Origin: Coprinopsis marcescibilis
Taxonomy: Eukaryota > Basidiomycota > Agaricomycetes > Agaricales > Psathyrellaceae
Assembly (NCBI GenBank): GCA_004369085.1
Contig: ML210146.1
Span: 248,001-312,000 of the forward strand
Reading direction: 5' to 3'
Length of the DNA stretch: 64,000 nucleotides
The stretch's first letter is position 1. Every line of letters starts with the position of its first letter. Shown in pieces: positions 10,414 through 23,441 of this stretch. The notes beneath the pieces were generated by a model. It was given only the letters and a program-made list of their open reading frames with translations. It ran no database searches and was not told the origin of the DNA. A program made the translations under genes and the position numbers.

Positions 10414-11876
10414 ATGAACCAATATCCAAATCCTGGATATCCTTATTATCAGCAGCAGCCTATGTATCCTGGACCAGGGCCTATGCATCCTCATAATCCC
10501 CATGGCTATCCACCATTTGCATATCCCCAGCAGCATATCCACCCCTCACAACAGCTGCCCCCAGGGCCAGTCCCAATGAGCTTCGACGCAGAGGCATATG
10601 CAAGCATGCAGAATAACGCCGCGGCCACCTCACGAGCTCGAAAGGAGAGTAGACGACAATCTACGCCATCGGGTCCCTTGTCAGCCCCCCAACCCCGAAA
10701 ATCTGCGCTCAAAAAGACATCCCAGCCAGTGACAGCAACCCCGATGGTCAGCACGATGGATTTTCCCCAGTCCAGCCATTATTCTGGCTATCCTATCACA
10801 CCATTAACTCGGACGAGGACGAATTCCATTGGCCATGCTAACCATGAGTCTCGCAGACGAGCAAATTCTAATGCCGCATCGAATCAGGACCATGGCGGCA
10901 TAGATCCACCATTTGTACCTCGTGTGTTCAGGGTTTCTTCTTCCCAATTGCTGTGTCGCTGACCGTGTTCCAGTTCATTTATTTATCTCATTTCAGGGAT
11001 ATAATGAACTGCGGCTGGAAAACATCACCGAGCTTGCTTTGCGAGAGCTTCGAGAGAAGATATGGCCCATGTGGCCCGATGGTGTCGAGTCGCAGCCTAT
11101 CAGCGTGAACGAATGTCTTGTCAAATTCCGCAATCACCCTTGGGACATGGCAGGGCCCAATCACCTAATGTGAGTTTCTAAACTTTGCCCGGGGTGGTCT
11201 CTGAGTCAAATCCATCAGTGCCCTCCGAATGCTACACGAACTTTTCACGCTCTGCTGTCGGAGAGTAAGCAATCTGTTCATCTCCTTCTCTCGCGGCTTT
11301 TGACTAATCGCTCTCAATAGGGTTACGTCTTTCAAACAGCTATCAATACTGGTCATCAGGCAAGTATTAAACCGGAGTATATATGCTGTCGCATCTTACT
11401 GACTTGATACTCTTCCAGCAAATCCCTCGGTTAATCTTCCAAGTTCAGACGCCTGACCCACATAGTCAATTCTTTCTGGCATACTTCTCCTCAAGTGGTC
11501 GACGCCTGACAATTGTAAACGCTCCGAGCCATGTAGACCTCTCACTTCCGGTACAACTGAAGTCTGCGTTGCCTCGCAAGATATCGACCGAATTGACGAC
11601 CGTTGGAGTTGATAACCTACGCATAATCGAAATCAAGCGAGGGATCAATTCCTCAGGTCTGTCTAGTCCTCTGTTGTGCCATTTGCTGAAGCTTATACTA
11701 AACCCTCTCATATAGTTGAAGTTGCGCCTGCACTTTTCTTTGCTCATGTACTGAAAATTCTCAATATGCTTGGGTTTGAAGTTGACTTTTCGATACCCCT
11801 TCAACGGAAGCAATCTCTTGGGCTTCGTTCATCACAGGAAGTACTCGTGTTCAAAGGGTCCCCGCCCCCTGGTTAG
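10414..11876 (+). CDS. Unrecognised protein, Pro/Tyr-rich N-terminus
   Basis: I do not recognise this gene. Exons: 10414-10923, 10997-11169, 11219-11264, 11321-11359, 11419-11656, 11716-11876, giving 388 residues. Residues 1-65 are rich in Pro, Tyr, Gln and His and look disordered (QYPNPGYPYYQQQP). A Ser/Arg-rich linker follows with KSALKK and repeated Arg-Arg. From about residue 171 a folded region begins (NELRLENITELALRELRE, PHSQFFLAYFSSSGRRLTIV) and runs to the end. The fourth intron starts with GC instead of GT. The frame on either side only joins if this GC-AG intron is accepted. A conserved Agaricomycete family is likely (inference); no catalytic motif is visible. Confidence 0.8.
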
Positions 11877-12053
11877 ATGGAATACCCTGTCTTCTACCGC
11901 TCTGTTACGATTTGGTCATGACATTTTCTCTCCTTCTGACACTTGTAGTGTGTGTTGTATTATATATCCTTCAAAGATAGCCAAGCATGTCGTAAAAGTA
12001 GTGAACATTTGTATTAGTGTAGCTTCACGAACAATCTTATAATACCGGTCTTT

Positions 12054-12981
<928 letters not shown>

Positions 12982-13386
12982 TTCGGTGAAAACCTTGGTG
13001 CTGGACGCGGACAAAGAAACAAGTATTGGTTTCAAGTATCAACAGACGGGGTCCGTTGGAGCAATGAAAGTGGCACCATATTTTTCTCAGCTACTTATAC
13101 GCTGCTGGACCCAAGCAAACGAAATGTTTGTATTATCACCGTGTCCTTCAAGCCATTTTAGGCGGAGAATTTACCAAAGTGTCTGACAAACCGCGTCCTC
13201 GTTCCCCGTACACCTTACTACCAACCACACACCACCTGATGCCTTACTTTGACCTCACTTCTACTCTGGATAGGTTCTGTGCTGTAAACATAAGGTCTGG
13301 CCACCTCACTAGTGATACCCAGGTTAACCGTTTTCCAGCCCAGGAGCTATTTCTGATCGAATCGCGTGCGGCTCGAGGTGACCATG
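12982..13386. other. IDI1 promoter and REC8 3' flank
   Basis: A 405-bp gap between two minus-strand genes. I find no supported coding frame. Sterol-responsive or other binding sites could not be assigned with confidence by eye. Confidence 0.5.
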
Positions 13387-16300
13387 CTACAAAATTGTCA
13401 TGAAAACGGTTTCGTACGGCCCCGCTTGCTCAAGTCGGATTAGGTTCTTTGTCGCTAAAACTACCCACCGTCATGAGCAACTCGAACAGTTTTCGCTGGT
13501 AATTCCTCACCTAGGCAGTGATAAAACGCAGCTCCGGCAACATGCCTGGTACACGCCTCTGGAGGAGAAACCTTGTCGAAACTAAGCCGACCATTTGGAT
13601 GAGAGAGGGCCCGAGACTGCATCCTAGCATATCTGGGAAAATGTTTATCACGTCAGAAACATATCTATCGACGCAGAAGGGGGCTCACTCGAGGAAATTA
13701 AACGAGTTCTTTTCCAGTACGGCAACATTTACTTCGGACTTCTGAGTTTCTTCTGGCGTTTCCTCAGGCTGTGTTTCTTGAACTGGACTTGGGTGTTAGC
13801 TCTGTCATACACCTGTTCCGATGGATTCTTACCATTGAATTCGTCATCTATATCCATTTGTTGTGGAGACACCGCGCGGAATGGGACCGGCGAAAATGCA
13901 GAATTCCTCGGGGTACTACCTCTTCCGTGTTGACTACCTGCAACAGAAGTCTTTCTACGCTTGCTACCCCCGCTTAGCTGGATGTCGACTGGGTCGAATT
14001 GGAGGTCCTCGCCCTCCTTGAACGGCACATTACCGCTGGAAGAACTGGCGATTCCTGCATTGTCCCAAGGAAACAAAGAGCTGCGTTGCGAATCATTAGA
14101 GCCAAGCTGTTCTCCGGGACCAGGTAATTCTATTCCAAGGTTGCTCCCGCCGAATATGGAGCTCGGGCGCGAAGCGTGACGGCCTTGTCCTGGTTCCTTC
14201 AGTCAAGTGTCAGCCTAAAGTAAATGGTTGGCTTCCCTTCCTCACCTCCGAAGATCTCCCGTATCTATGTCGGTCGTGGACCGTCTCTGCCATTCAGGGG
14301 ATTAGAAAACGCAGATATATGTCTTTTCGCGCTCACCAGGGAAATCATATCTAGGGTTGTCAAATTCGCCTTCGACGAAGCCCATGTCACCCTGATGTCC
14401 GTAGTCCTCGTCGTTCTCCCCCATTGGTGGCGGAGTCGCCAGTTTTTGTCTTTTTGGGACCCGCTCACTGGGATCCTCTGAATGTGACAGCCAATACATC
14501 AGCATCGGTCTTTCCTGTTGGTCCTTCCTTACCATGGGGTGTCAATGCACCTGACTTTGCGTCGACTTGAACCTTGAAAGTCGCATTCCAGAAGTCAATC
14601 AAACCTTGATCTTGGACTGCAACGAAAGGCAGATTAGCCTTTCTTGTGCTGGCCTCCAACAAGCCCGTTTAAGGTACGCACTTCCCTTGGGCGCACTCCA
14701 AAGATATTCATCAATTAACTTGGATCCATACTTTTCTGCCTGCTTCATGAGGACCTCACGCCTCAAGGACTTCTGGTGCTGTAGGTAATTTGCTCTGGCA
14801 ATCTAACAGTGTCTTCAGTTAACTGCAATGGCGGTTGTACGGATCCGCACCTTCAATTCGTCGTCGGTTAACTCGGTTCTGGCGTCGAGTAGTAAACGGG
14901 TGCGCTTTTTGCTCGGCTTGGACTTTTCCTTTTCTTGATTAACTCGGTCTTTTTCTTGCGTTGTGACGTCCTGGAGAGGTTCTGGTATCCCGAGATCTTG
15001 TGTTAAAAAGTCACGCGCGAAGAATGCACCAGGAGTCAAGTTGAGAGAAGCTGCTCTCTGACGATTTCCTGCGGATGGAGTCCTTGGATGATCATTCTCT
15101 GTTTTGCCGTGTCAATGGTACCTTTGCCTGATGCTTCAACATTCTTTCTTTCTACCTTTGTTTGCGTTTATCTACAAAGACGCAGCGAGGTCACTATAAT
15201 ATCCTCAGTTTGGAAAAAGTCGAACTTGACTTTCCTTAGCTTTGCTGGCAGCCGTTTGGGACAACGTGACTGGGGTTGTGATTCCAAACGGATCAGGACC
15301 TCCCTCCTCCCCGAATGGATTACCCATATCAGCGTCGAACTGGAAATCTGGAAGCTCCAGGTCCATTAGGATATCATTCCCTTGGCCAGGAGAGGATAAT
15401 CTGTCGCTAAATGAAGATAAGTTAATTTTTGTCTTCATTGGAACACCATAACCCTTACCCAACGGATCCCTTGACTGGAGATGCCCAACCAATTTCTCTG
15501 GCGAGTTCGTCGCCGAATACGAGGTCGTCACCGTCACCGAGAACTAGCCCATCGGAAAAGTCGAATGGATTTTGGTCAAAGCTAAATGCTGCCTCGGCTT
15601 GGGATGAGGAATTTCCTAAGCCGGGCAGGACTCCTACAAACGATGCATCGAAAGAAGTCAATAAATGGTCATGATGTTCATCCAACATGTGTTGATCTTG
15701 ACGTGGGTACTCTGGCAGCTGGGCCGATGCCCTGGGCTTCAAAACGGGCTTAGACTTTGACTTCCTGCCTGTGGCTTTTGGGTCAAAGTCGACATCCTCG
15801 TCTTCTCCTCTCTTGCTTGCTCCGGTACCTACAAATGGGTCCTTAGTACTCTCTTCCTCTGCGGCATTCCATAGCTATACCTTCAACAGCAATGTTAAGG
15901 TATTCGTCCCAATCCTATCATGGTTATCAGCATCGGGACAACGGCGGTACGTGGTATGTGCCTTGCCGTGACAAAAACGTCAAAATCTACGACGTTCGCA
16001 GCAGCAGAATCGGGTCGGATTGTGATTGCAGATGGCCTTAAATGATATTAAATTGAAAAATACCGCGCATATACGCTGATTTTCGACCCATACCTGACTG
16101 AAGATTGGGCCAGCTGCAACTTGGCGTCGACATCCTTCGAGTTGCCCTCTTGGACAACCTTCTTCAGCGCAGTCACACAGCTGGACACGTCTGCGAAAAA
16201 TATATCCTGCTTGACTGAAAGACGATGAACAAATTACATGCAATCTTGCACGGTGAATACCTTTGTAGACGCTGCATGGTGTGCAGTCGGACGCACGCGA

Positions 16301-16628
16301 CTCAGTTAAATAACACCGAACTTTGCGCTATAGCTGGTACTGGCACACACCGAACTACTCCGAACATCAAGTTGCTGGACAGGCGTAAAGCCAACGGCTC
16401 GACGGGCTCAGATATCAGGTCGCATAGTCCCGTTATATCTGCGGTAATAACAGATCGCCTGGGCAGTTTTTTGAATGCTGATTTAGATCCGAGTGTGGCC
16501 GCGAGCCTTGACGCAGAACACTCAGCGAGATCTATACCGTTGGTTAAAGTCGACAGGAAGGGTATAGCGTACCAGAGTAGACCAAAACCACTGTCTCGCT
16601 TCGCGAGGAGCTCGGGGGTGAAAAACAT
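13387..16628 (-). CDS. REC8: Meiotic cohesin subunit Rec8 (alpha-kleisin)
   Basis: Kleisin that closes the meiotic cohesin ring on Smc1/Smc3 and is cut by separase. Eighteen exons: 16573-16628, 16351-16506, 16261-16271, 16094-16214, 15979-16036, 15881-15914, 15459-15828, 15231-15406, 15156-15171, 14851-15082, 14682-14802, 14533-14616, 14337-14477, 14246-14286, 13833-14196, 13689-13782, 13511-13632, 13387-13460. The total is 756 residues and every phase closes. The N-terminus MFFTPELLAKRDSGFGLLWL is Rec8-like, not the MFYS start of mitotic Rad21. LALRLSSNLMFGVVRVYKVK completes the N-terminal kleisin domain. The C-terminus (NFLEYARMQ, FYHCLVLATKNLIRLEQ) is the winged helix. Exons of 11 and 16 nt are notable. 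Boundaries of exons 5, 6 and 9 are the least certain. Confidence 0.92.
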
Positions 16629-16817
16629 GGAGGTCGAGAGAGGTGGCGAATCAATTCAAAGATATAGACAGAAGGACAAATAGAGAGCGATACGTTCCTA
16701 CTATGTGTGCATATATATATAATGACAACAGAAAAAAATGGAAGCTCTCGTAGGTGCATCAGCTGTCATCAGGAAGCCGGCAGGTAAGTACTTAAATACC
16801 TGAGTACCGGTATTGAT

Positions 16818-18958
16818 TCAGACACTTCTCCAGCGACGATTGCCTAGTCCTACTAATCGGGCAAATAATTCATCCCTGTTGTTTATCCAAGTAAATCTGA
16901 GCTCGCAGTGTTCAGTCCCATCGTAGTAGGAGATTTGAAGGCCTTTTAAAACACCGCTCTTGCGTACACCAGAAATCTTGTCGAGATCGATCTCTCGTTT
17001 GACTGATTCTGAAAATGGCGATGTGAAGTACAGACGTTTGGAGGTTAACGTGATCAGCCCTGGCGAAGATCCAAGTTGACCCATATAGGCTGCGCGTATG
17101 GCATGAGCATTATAATTACCGCGTCGTGGAAGAAAATATACTGACAGTACGTTTCTGATGTAATGGTCGGGAAAGCGAACGCAAGAGCACCTGCTAGCAA
17201 CGGGTGCGAAGGGTGAGCCGGTCTTTCGATAGCTTCCTACATAGGAATTGAGCAATCGATATGGCGAGCTAAACGACCCAGGAACCTACTGGGATCTTGG
17301 CACCGATGCGTTGCGCTTCATTGACGATGAATTTGCCAATGGAATTCATGCCACTTTTGCTAGAAAATGTCTTTATTGGCTGTCCTATTTCGACTGCACC
17401 ACTATGGGGCCTGTGGGGTTTGCTGCCCGAGGGAAGAACGTCTTGACCTGCCGCTACTCTCGAAGATATCAGATGCATGGCGTATTCTGCATCTGTTGGT
17501 ATTTCTGCAAATGGAGGGGGAAGTCTATCGAAGCGATGAGAGAGCTGGACTGGATCGTGATCAAATAGAGCCCTACCGCCATCGGTCATGTGAAGAAAGA
17601 CTGTGTAATACCGGGGTGATATGCCAGAAGGTGAACCCCAAGACCAACCATACTAACTTTACAAGATATTGCGTCGGTATAATGACGGAAAACAGGAAAA
17701 TTGCAACCAAAGCCTAAGGAAACGAATCAGCTCAGAGTTGATGATATTCCTGTGATGACTTACCATCGTATATCTTTTTGAGGCGACAGGGTTCCGCCAC
17801 AAGAAAATGCTTAAAGAAGATATCAATCAAATCAGACGTTTCATGCCAGCAGAAAGCCATGCGTACTTGTGAATTCGTTCGTGCAGATCAGCCAGATTTG
17901 TGGCAAGATGAAGCAGCAGCTGCTTCAAAAAATCAACGTCTCGATCTTCCCCATGCTGTAGCTCTTTCTGGGAGGTCATGTCCTCGGTCGGCGACGATAA
18001 CGAGAGAGGGTCCGAAAGCTTTTCTGGTGGGTTGAGTGCATCTTTTCCTTTCCCGTCCCGAGATTTACGGCCACTGTTCCACGTCCGATTGGCCATTCTT
18101 GCTAGCCTCCAGACTTCCGCGACGCCAACAGGTGACGGACTACTCACTTCTTCCATGAGGCGATCCCCAAAATGCTCGGCTCGGGACATCTGTTCACGAT
18201 ACTCGCGAAGACTTTGCGCCCTAGGATACGGGCGTATCTTCCTTTCTAGAATGGCTGCAATTGTCGTGGCGACCATTGCTGGGAAAAGCATGTTGTGCCA
18301 CCACAGAATCCAGAAGAACTATTTTTGTCATCTTCAGATTTGGGTGCATCTGACAGGGCCTGCAAACTTACGCTGCAACAGACAAAACTACGCTGAAAAT
18401 TCTTCCATATGGCAAGTTTGTACAGAGAATCCAGAAAAGGGGAGTATGTGGTTTGCAGTGCAAGATAGAGACGGTATGTGGTGAGTCGAACGCGACCAAG
18501 GGCGAATGGAGGTGCTTCGTTGCTGGTTGCTGGAAGGTTTGGTGCGACAAGAGTCTGTGATTCCCTGAGTAGAGTTTCAGAGAACCAGCATGAAAAACAT
18601 TACTTCGGCTATCAATGCTGAAAGAGTGCGGTCTGCTGGAGACGTTCCCTCGTCCCAGTCTTTCTGATGAATGGGGTGAACTTGCCCTTCTATTGGTGAA
18701 ATGCCGTCCAGGGATTTGACCTCAGTTACGTACTATACAGCGAGCTTAGATTCATCTCTATTGATAGAGCCTCTGCGCGTGACCCACCGAGGAGAACACA
18801 TGAAGAAAGCGCCGGATTTCTGCATCGTCGTAATGCCTTCTGAGTTCGTCGTATGTAAGGTGATCGACGTTGAGGTATCCTTCGAGTTCATCAGGGTACT
18901 CGAGCACAGAGACATCATCTGTGGTAGTAATTGAAGCATTCGAGTTGGAGGGGTTCAT
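16818..18958 (-). CDS. Membrane protein with C-terminal GRAM domain
   Basis: Exons: 18788-18958, 18604-18720, 18372-18554, 18319-18318 boundary aside 17867-18318, 17764-17809, 17577-17713, 17290-17524, 17146-17236, 16818-17089, giving 567 residues. The N-terminal third is acidic. Two strongly hydrophobic blocks follow: FFWILWWHNMLFPAMVATTI and LVAIFLFSVIIPTQYLVKLV. Between them is a charged segment ending FLWRNPVASKRY. The C-terminal part from about residue 460 has the GRAM pattern: PGLITLTSKRLYFTSPFS, then a basic strand, then FTWINNRDELFARLV. GRAM domains bind membranes or phosphoinositides. Intron 8 could instead start 45 nt earlier, removing part of the GRAM N-edge. Function is unknown; a membrane or contact-site role is inference. 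Confidence 0.8.
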
Positions 18959-19245
18959 GGTAGTGGAGTTAAAGGAATACACAACCGTGTTAAGCGAAAT
19001 TTGTCCGTCATGGTAGACTTCGACACCGGATAGCCAATTGTGTCCAGTTTAATGGAATGACATCATACAGTCAAATTTGGCAGAAGCTTACCACAGTCAC
19101 GAGACCTGGGCTGAGTCCTCGCGGTCATGTGTCGCCGGTCAGCGCGTTTCCCTTGGCGAATCAACATCGAACACCACCATCCAGATTCTGGAAGAAGTGG
19201 TTCAATACCGACCTCCATTAGCAGGCTACAAAACGTCTACCGCCA
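18959..19245. promoter_or_regulatory. Divergent promoter region
   Basis: This 287-bp gap separates the GRAM protein gene (minus) from INCENP (plus). Both 5' ends must be driven from here. I see no clear TATA box. Confidence 0.45.
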
Positions 19246-22200
19246 ATGTTGGACACCCCTCTGCCTCAACACGGCCTTTTACAATGGGCAAACTCAATAC
19301 GTCTCAACATGGCCACCGATTCAGGCCGCGAAACATTTCAGCAGCAGGTCCAAAGTCACGGATTTCTCTTTCTTGACGACTATCTAGACAACATATTGGC
19401 CGGGGCAAAACAAGAGTCAGCTCTTCCTCAATCTGCTGTCAAAGTTTGCTGCTGACATTTGGATACAGCCCCCTCATTGAACTTGTCAAAACTCCAGGGC
19501 GGCGGAAGGTAATTAGCAAGAAACCGAAGCTTGCATCGAAGTTAGGAAACCCCATCTCATTTTCACTAGTACGTGAGACTACCCCCTGTGACACATGTGT
19601 CTAACTTCTGTACTAGCTAGGGCCTGCTCACGACGATCCAGATGAAGAGCAACCAACCGAATCCCTCTCAAATGGAGATACAACGAGACTGGCTGCCGCC
19701 AACCTTGATATCCTAGAAGCACCGCCAAATAATCGCCAGGCTGACGGTTCGCGACACACGGAGTCGCATCTCACCTCCGCTCCCTCAGAAGCACATCCTC
19801 TTACAGGACCAACACAGTCTCTTCCGGTGCCATCGAATCATGACTCAAACGACTTATCCATTATCCAAGAAGACGAGGAGGAGCCCATGGATACCCGTGA
19901 ACCAGCGCCAGATGTCGTCTCCGAGGCGCCTAAAATTGGGCCGCAGGACCGCGACTTGTCGGAAACCATAGAGGCCAGATCTGAGTCTGGCCGTGCTTCT
20001 GTACCCCCCATGCCACCCAAGTCGCCTTCAGAATATCATTCCGCCCAAGCAACGCCAGTATCGCCATCCTTCCCCAAACAAACAATAACGGCGATCGACA
20101 GGGTCATCAGCGAGGGCAACACAGCCGACAAATACATCTTACCGAAAGCGGAAACACCTGTGCCCGACAGAGAGTCATCTCTTCCCATTCCACCGTCTAG
20201 TAGCGATGCCGACGTATTCGACATGCAAGTACCATTGAAGGACGAAGAATCGGCACAGGGTGCACCTGGCATGTCCATACCGTCTCTCCCAGAGGTTGCG
20301 CCTATCAGAAAGTCAATTCGATCAATGCGCGAGCATGGCTCAATGGGAACAACACTGGGAACTGTAACCCCGGGTGTGGCCGGCAAGCGAACATCATGGT
20401 TGATGAAAGCAAGAGAAGTCAAAGCATTAGATGCAACCGGAAAGAAAGCCAACACTGTCCAACCTGCGCCTTCAACCACCCTCCCAACACAGAACCATAT
20501 CCCTTCATCCACCTCGAAACGAAAGAGCGGCGATGCAACCGAAACTCTCAACCTCAAGGACAACCTGGACGCAGAGGAGCGCAAGGCCAAAGTTCCACGG
20601 ACTATGGTCAATGATGTGGCGCCGCGACCGAAAGCTGCTGTTCGTCCTGGAGAACTTCCAGACTCCAAATCCAAAGCTGTATCTGCCTCCGAACAATCTA
20701 GCGAGTCATTCGAAACGCATGCTGCTTCACCATCTCCACAAGGAGTTCTTGACCGTCTAAAAAAGACAGTCGAAGGTCTCGGGGCTCGCGTGACCAAGGT
20801 CACCTCCAAGAACGGCGAGGACTCGGTAATGGCAAATGCCATTGCGGAAGCCAAAGCAGCAGCAGAGGCTAGAATTGCGGAGAGGTACAATGAAGATGAA
20901 ACGAGAACTTCAACTGTAGCGTCTCAAACCCAGCGGCTATCATCTGAACCAGCGGTTGATATCAAGATGGAGATCGAATCCGAGGTCGCGTCAAGCTCAA
21001 CTCGCGAAGATAAACGGCTGAGCATCTCAGAGCTATTTCCAAGCGGTGGGAGAGTTAAGGAGAAGCACAAGGTTCCCAGTAAACCGTTGCCCTTTTCTTC
21101 TTCTATGTCTGTACCAACCCCACCAGCTGCGTCGAGTCGTTATAGCACCAGCACAACACCTCCGCACTCTCCTCCCCCCGACATACCTTCTAGTACACTC
21201 GTGTTCAGCAAACCACCGCCTGTGTTCGTACCACCTGCCCCATCTGGAGGCCGACCACTACCGTCCCCTCCTGCAAAAGAATATGCCTTCAAACCCACTT
21301 TCTCGGCTCAACCACACTTAGGTCTCGGATTGACATCTCCTTCTTCGTTCCCCGGTTTCAAAACAACAGCCCGGCCTCTCACAACCCACTCCACTATGGA
21401 AAGCGTAAGGTCAGAAACTGTATTCGACAAACACGATGACATTCCTGCTTGGATGCCCAACACTCAAGACACAGAGTTTACGACATACGGTAGCCAATCG
21501 CAACAAGAGCAGACCATGAACATATGCGACGAAGATGACAGCTGGCCCGTTGACGAAAAACTAGCAGCAGGTGTTCAGTGGACGTATGGGGGAGGAATGA
21601 GTAAGGATGATAGCATGACCTGGAGCACATTGCCCTCTCAAAGTCAGCGGGCAGATACTGGACCCCTCTCAAAGGCGAAGGAGGCGGCGACTACGCAAGA
21701 CACACAGGACCTCCCACAGGATGTCGCGCAATCCCAAGATGCTCGCGGAATTCCCGGCGCATTCGACGTTGAAATGGCGGATGATGAATACGACGAAGGA
21801 CCAGAGCCAGAACCTACAGACGATGACCTCGAAGAGATTGTCAACAACAAGCCAAAGTCCGGTTTATACACAGAGGTGCGTATGACCCTATGTATCTTGG
21901 AACGGATCTGACTGGCATCTTCCAGCACAAGTCATTCCGTCCTCAAAGCCAGATGTCCATGGCTTCTTCCTCTTCCTCGCAATCTCAATCCCAGTCGCAA
22001 GGTGGTTTCTTGACGCAGGCCACAAAGCTGCTGAGTAATGCCTTGGGAGGAACAACGAAGAAGAAACCTGAGGTGAAGAAAGTTCTGCAGATGTCCGCCA
22101 ACGCGGCAAAGAAGGTAAACACCCCTTCCTCTCCACTGACTACAGTGAACCTAACTGTCAAGAAGCAACAGGAGGAGGCCGATAGGAAAGCTGCTCGTCT

Positions 22201-23098
22201 TAAGGAAATGGAAACAAGGCGACAAGTTGCTCTGCAACGTAAGGTAGAAGAAGAAAAGGCAAAAGCGTTGGAGGAAAAGCGGAAGTTGAAAGAAGAGATG
22301 GAGCGGCGTAAGCGTGAGCGAGAAGAAATGTCCGATAAGAGGCCGTTGAAATCAGCGCAGCCTCCTAAGAAGGTAAGTTGCATTCCAATTACCGCGTTCT
22401 ATGCTGACGCGCATTCCTAGGAGGAGGAGAAGCCAACCAAGAAACCAGAATCGGAAAAGAAACCTTCGATTTTGAAGAAGACGACTTCCTCGACCATGCT
22501 CAACAAATCACAACCAAAGTCCGCTTTGAAGCCCGCCACAACTTTTTCCTCTATGACTACACCTAGTACCTCGGAACAACCCGCTGCAAGCTCTTCCGGC
22601 AAATATATCGGAGACACGTCAAAACTACCCAAGGCAACGCCTGCTTCGTCTCTGAAAGGGAAGTCGAAAATGCCGCCTCACATGGCCGAAGATGAACTGT
22701 CTCAACCATCGCAAATGATCCAAGGCAAGATGGTGGCTCGTGTTAAGGCTCGAGTGGAGGCAGCCAACCCCGAATCAGTGGTTCCCAGTGAATCAATCGA
22801 GTTACCGGATATCAACAGCGAGTATTCCGACTCTGAAGACGAAGATCGCGTTCGCACCTACAATCCTCCGGACTGGGCCCAGTCGCCGGACCTCAAACAT
22901 GCGCTGGAGCTACAAAGCACGATTAATCCAGACGACATTTTTGGGCCTGTCCGGCCGTTGAGGATGGAAGAAATGTTCAAGAATACCGGCACAAAGAACA
23001 AGTTCAGGGCAAGGTCAAGCTCGGCCAACTGGACGGGAACTGATATGCTCACGCTCCAAGAGGAGAGGGAATACGCAAAACGCATGGGATTCAAATGA
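19246..23098 (+). CDS. SLI15: Inner centromere protein (INCENP/Sli15)
   Basis: Scaffold of the chromosomal passenger complex; its C-terminal IN-box binds and activates Aurora kinase. Exons: 19246-19415, 19469-19568, 19617-21875, 21926-22372, 22421-23098, giving 1,217 residues. The N-terminus (LLQWANSIRLNM, FLFLDDYLDNILAG) is probably the part that contacts Survivin/Borealin-type partners. A long disordered middle is rich in Ser, Pro and Glu. A single-alpha-helix/coiled stretch follows, made of alternating Lys and Glu (VEEEKAKALEEKRKLKEEME). The IN-box is at the end: INPDDIFGPVRPLRMEEMF, then SSANWTGTDMLTLQEERE. The start at 19246 is preferred over the Met at 19309 because LLQWANSIRL looks conserved. 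Confidence 0.92.
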
Positions 23099-23441
23099 AG
23101 TTATTGCTACTGGATCTTCGGTGTACACATATATCGACTTACTATACTAATCATTCAGCCCTGAGCTATTAATTTGTTCCCTTGTCGTTTCATTTTGAAG
23201 AAGGAAGACAAGGGCCAAGGCTTTCGTCGGAGGGAGGGGAGCACAGAGCACGTGACTACAATTGCCTTAGCCTAAGTAGTAAGCGTGCAGTCGGTCTCTC
23301 TACTCTCAACCACGTCCTCCTGTAAACTATTGGTGCCTTTCAACATTTTCAACAACAAATCTCTTTCTTTTATTTTGCTCTAATACTCTTTGTCTACTCT
23401 TTCACAACTGAGATTTTTGCTTTCTCTGTTATATATCCGCG
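23099..23441. promoter_or_regulatory. DCP2 upstream region, pyrimidine-rich
   Basis: The gap between INCENP and DCP2 ends in a CT-rich tract (about 23295-23430), as is common just upstream of fungal start codons. No gene is supported. Confidence 0.5.

Noticed and set aside
12982..13035. Longer N-terminus for IDI1 as a targeting peptide
   Set aside because: The extension has no in-frame ATG, so it would need non-ATG initiation; ATG at 12981 suffices.
15829..15880. A 22-nt intron in REC8 ending at 15859
   Set aside because: It is far shorter than any other intron here; the 52-nt intron has a near-perfect TACTAAG branch site.
17090..17190. A 101-nt intron in the GRAM gene instead of 56 nt
   Set aside because: It is possible, but the 56-nt version keeps residues expected at the start of a GRAM domain and matches intron sizes nearby.
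20036..20890. Long antisense open frame opposite INCENP
   Set aside because: It mirrors the codon structure of the sense gene; the product is low-complexity and no minus-strand splice chain supports it.
13387..23098. REC8 and INCENP as a chromosome-segregation cluster
   Set aside because: They are separated by an unrelated gene and differ in strand; no shared promoter or co-regulation is visible.
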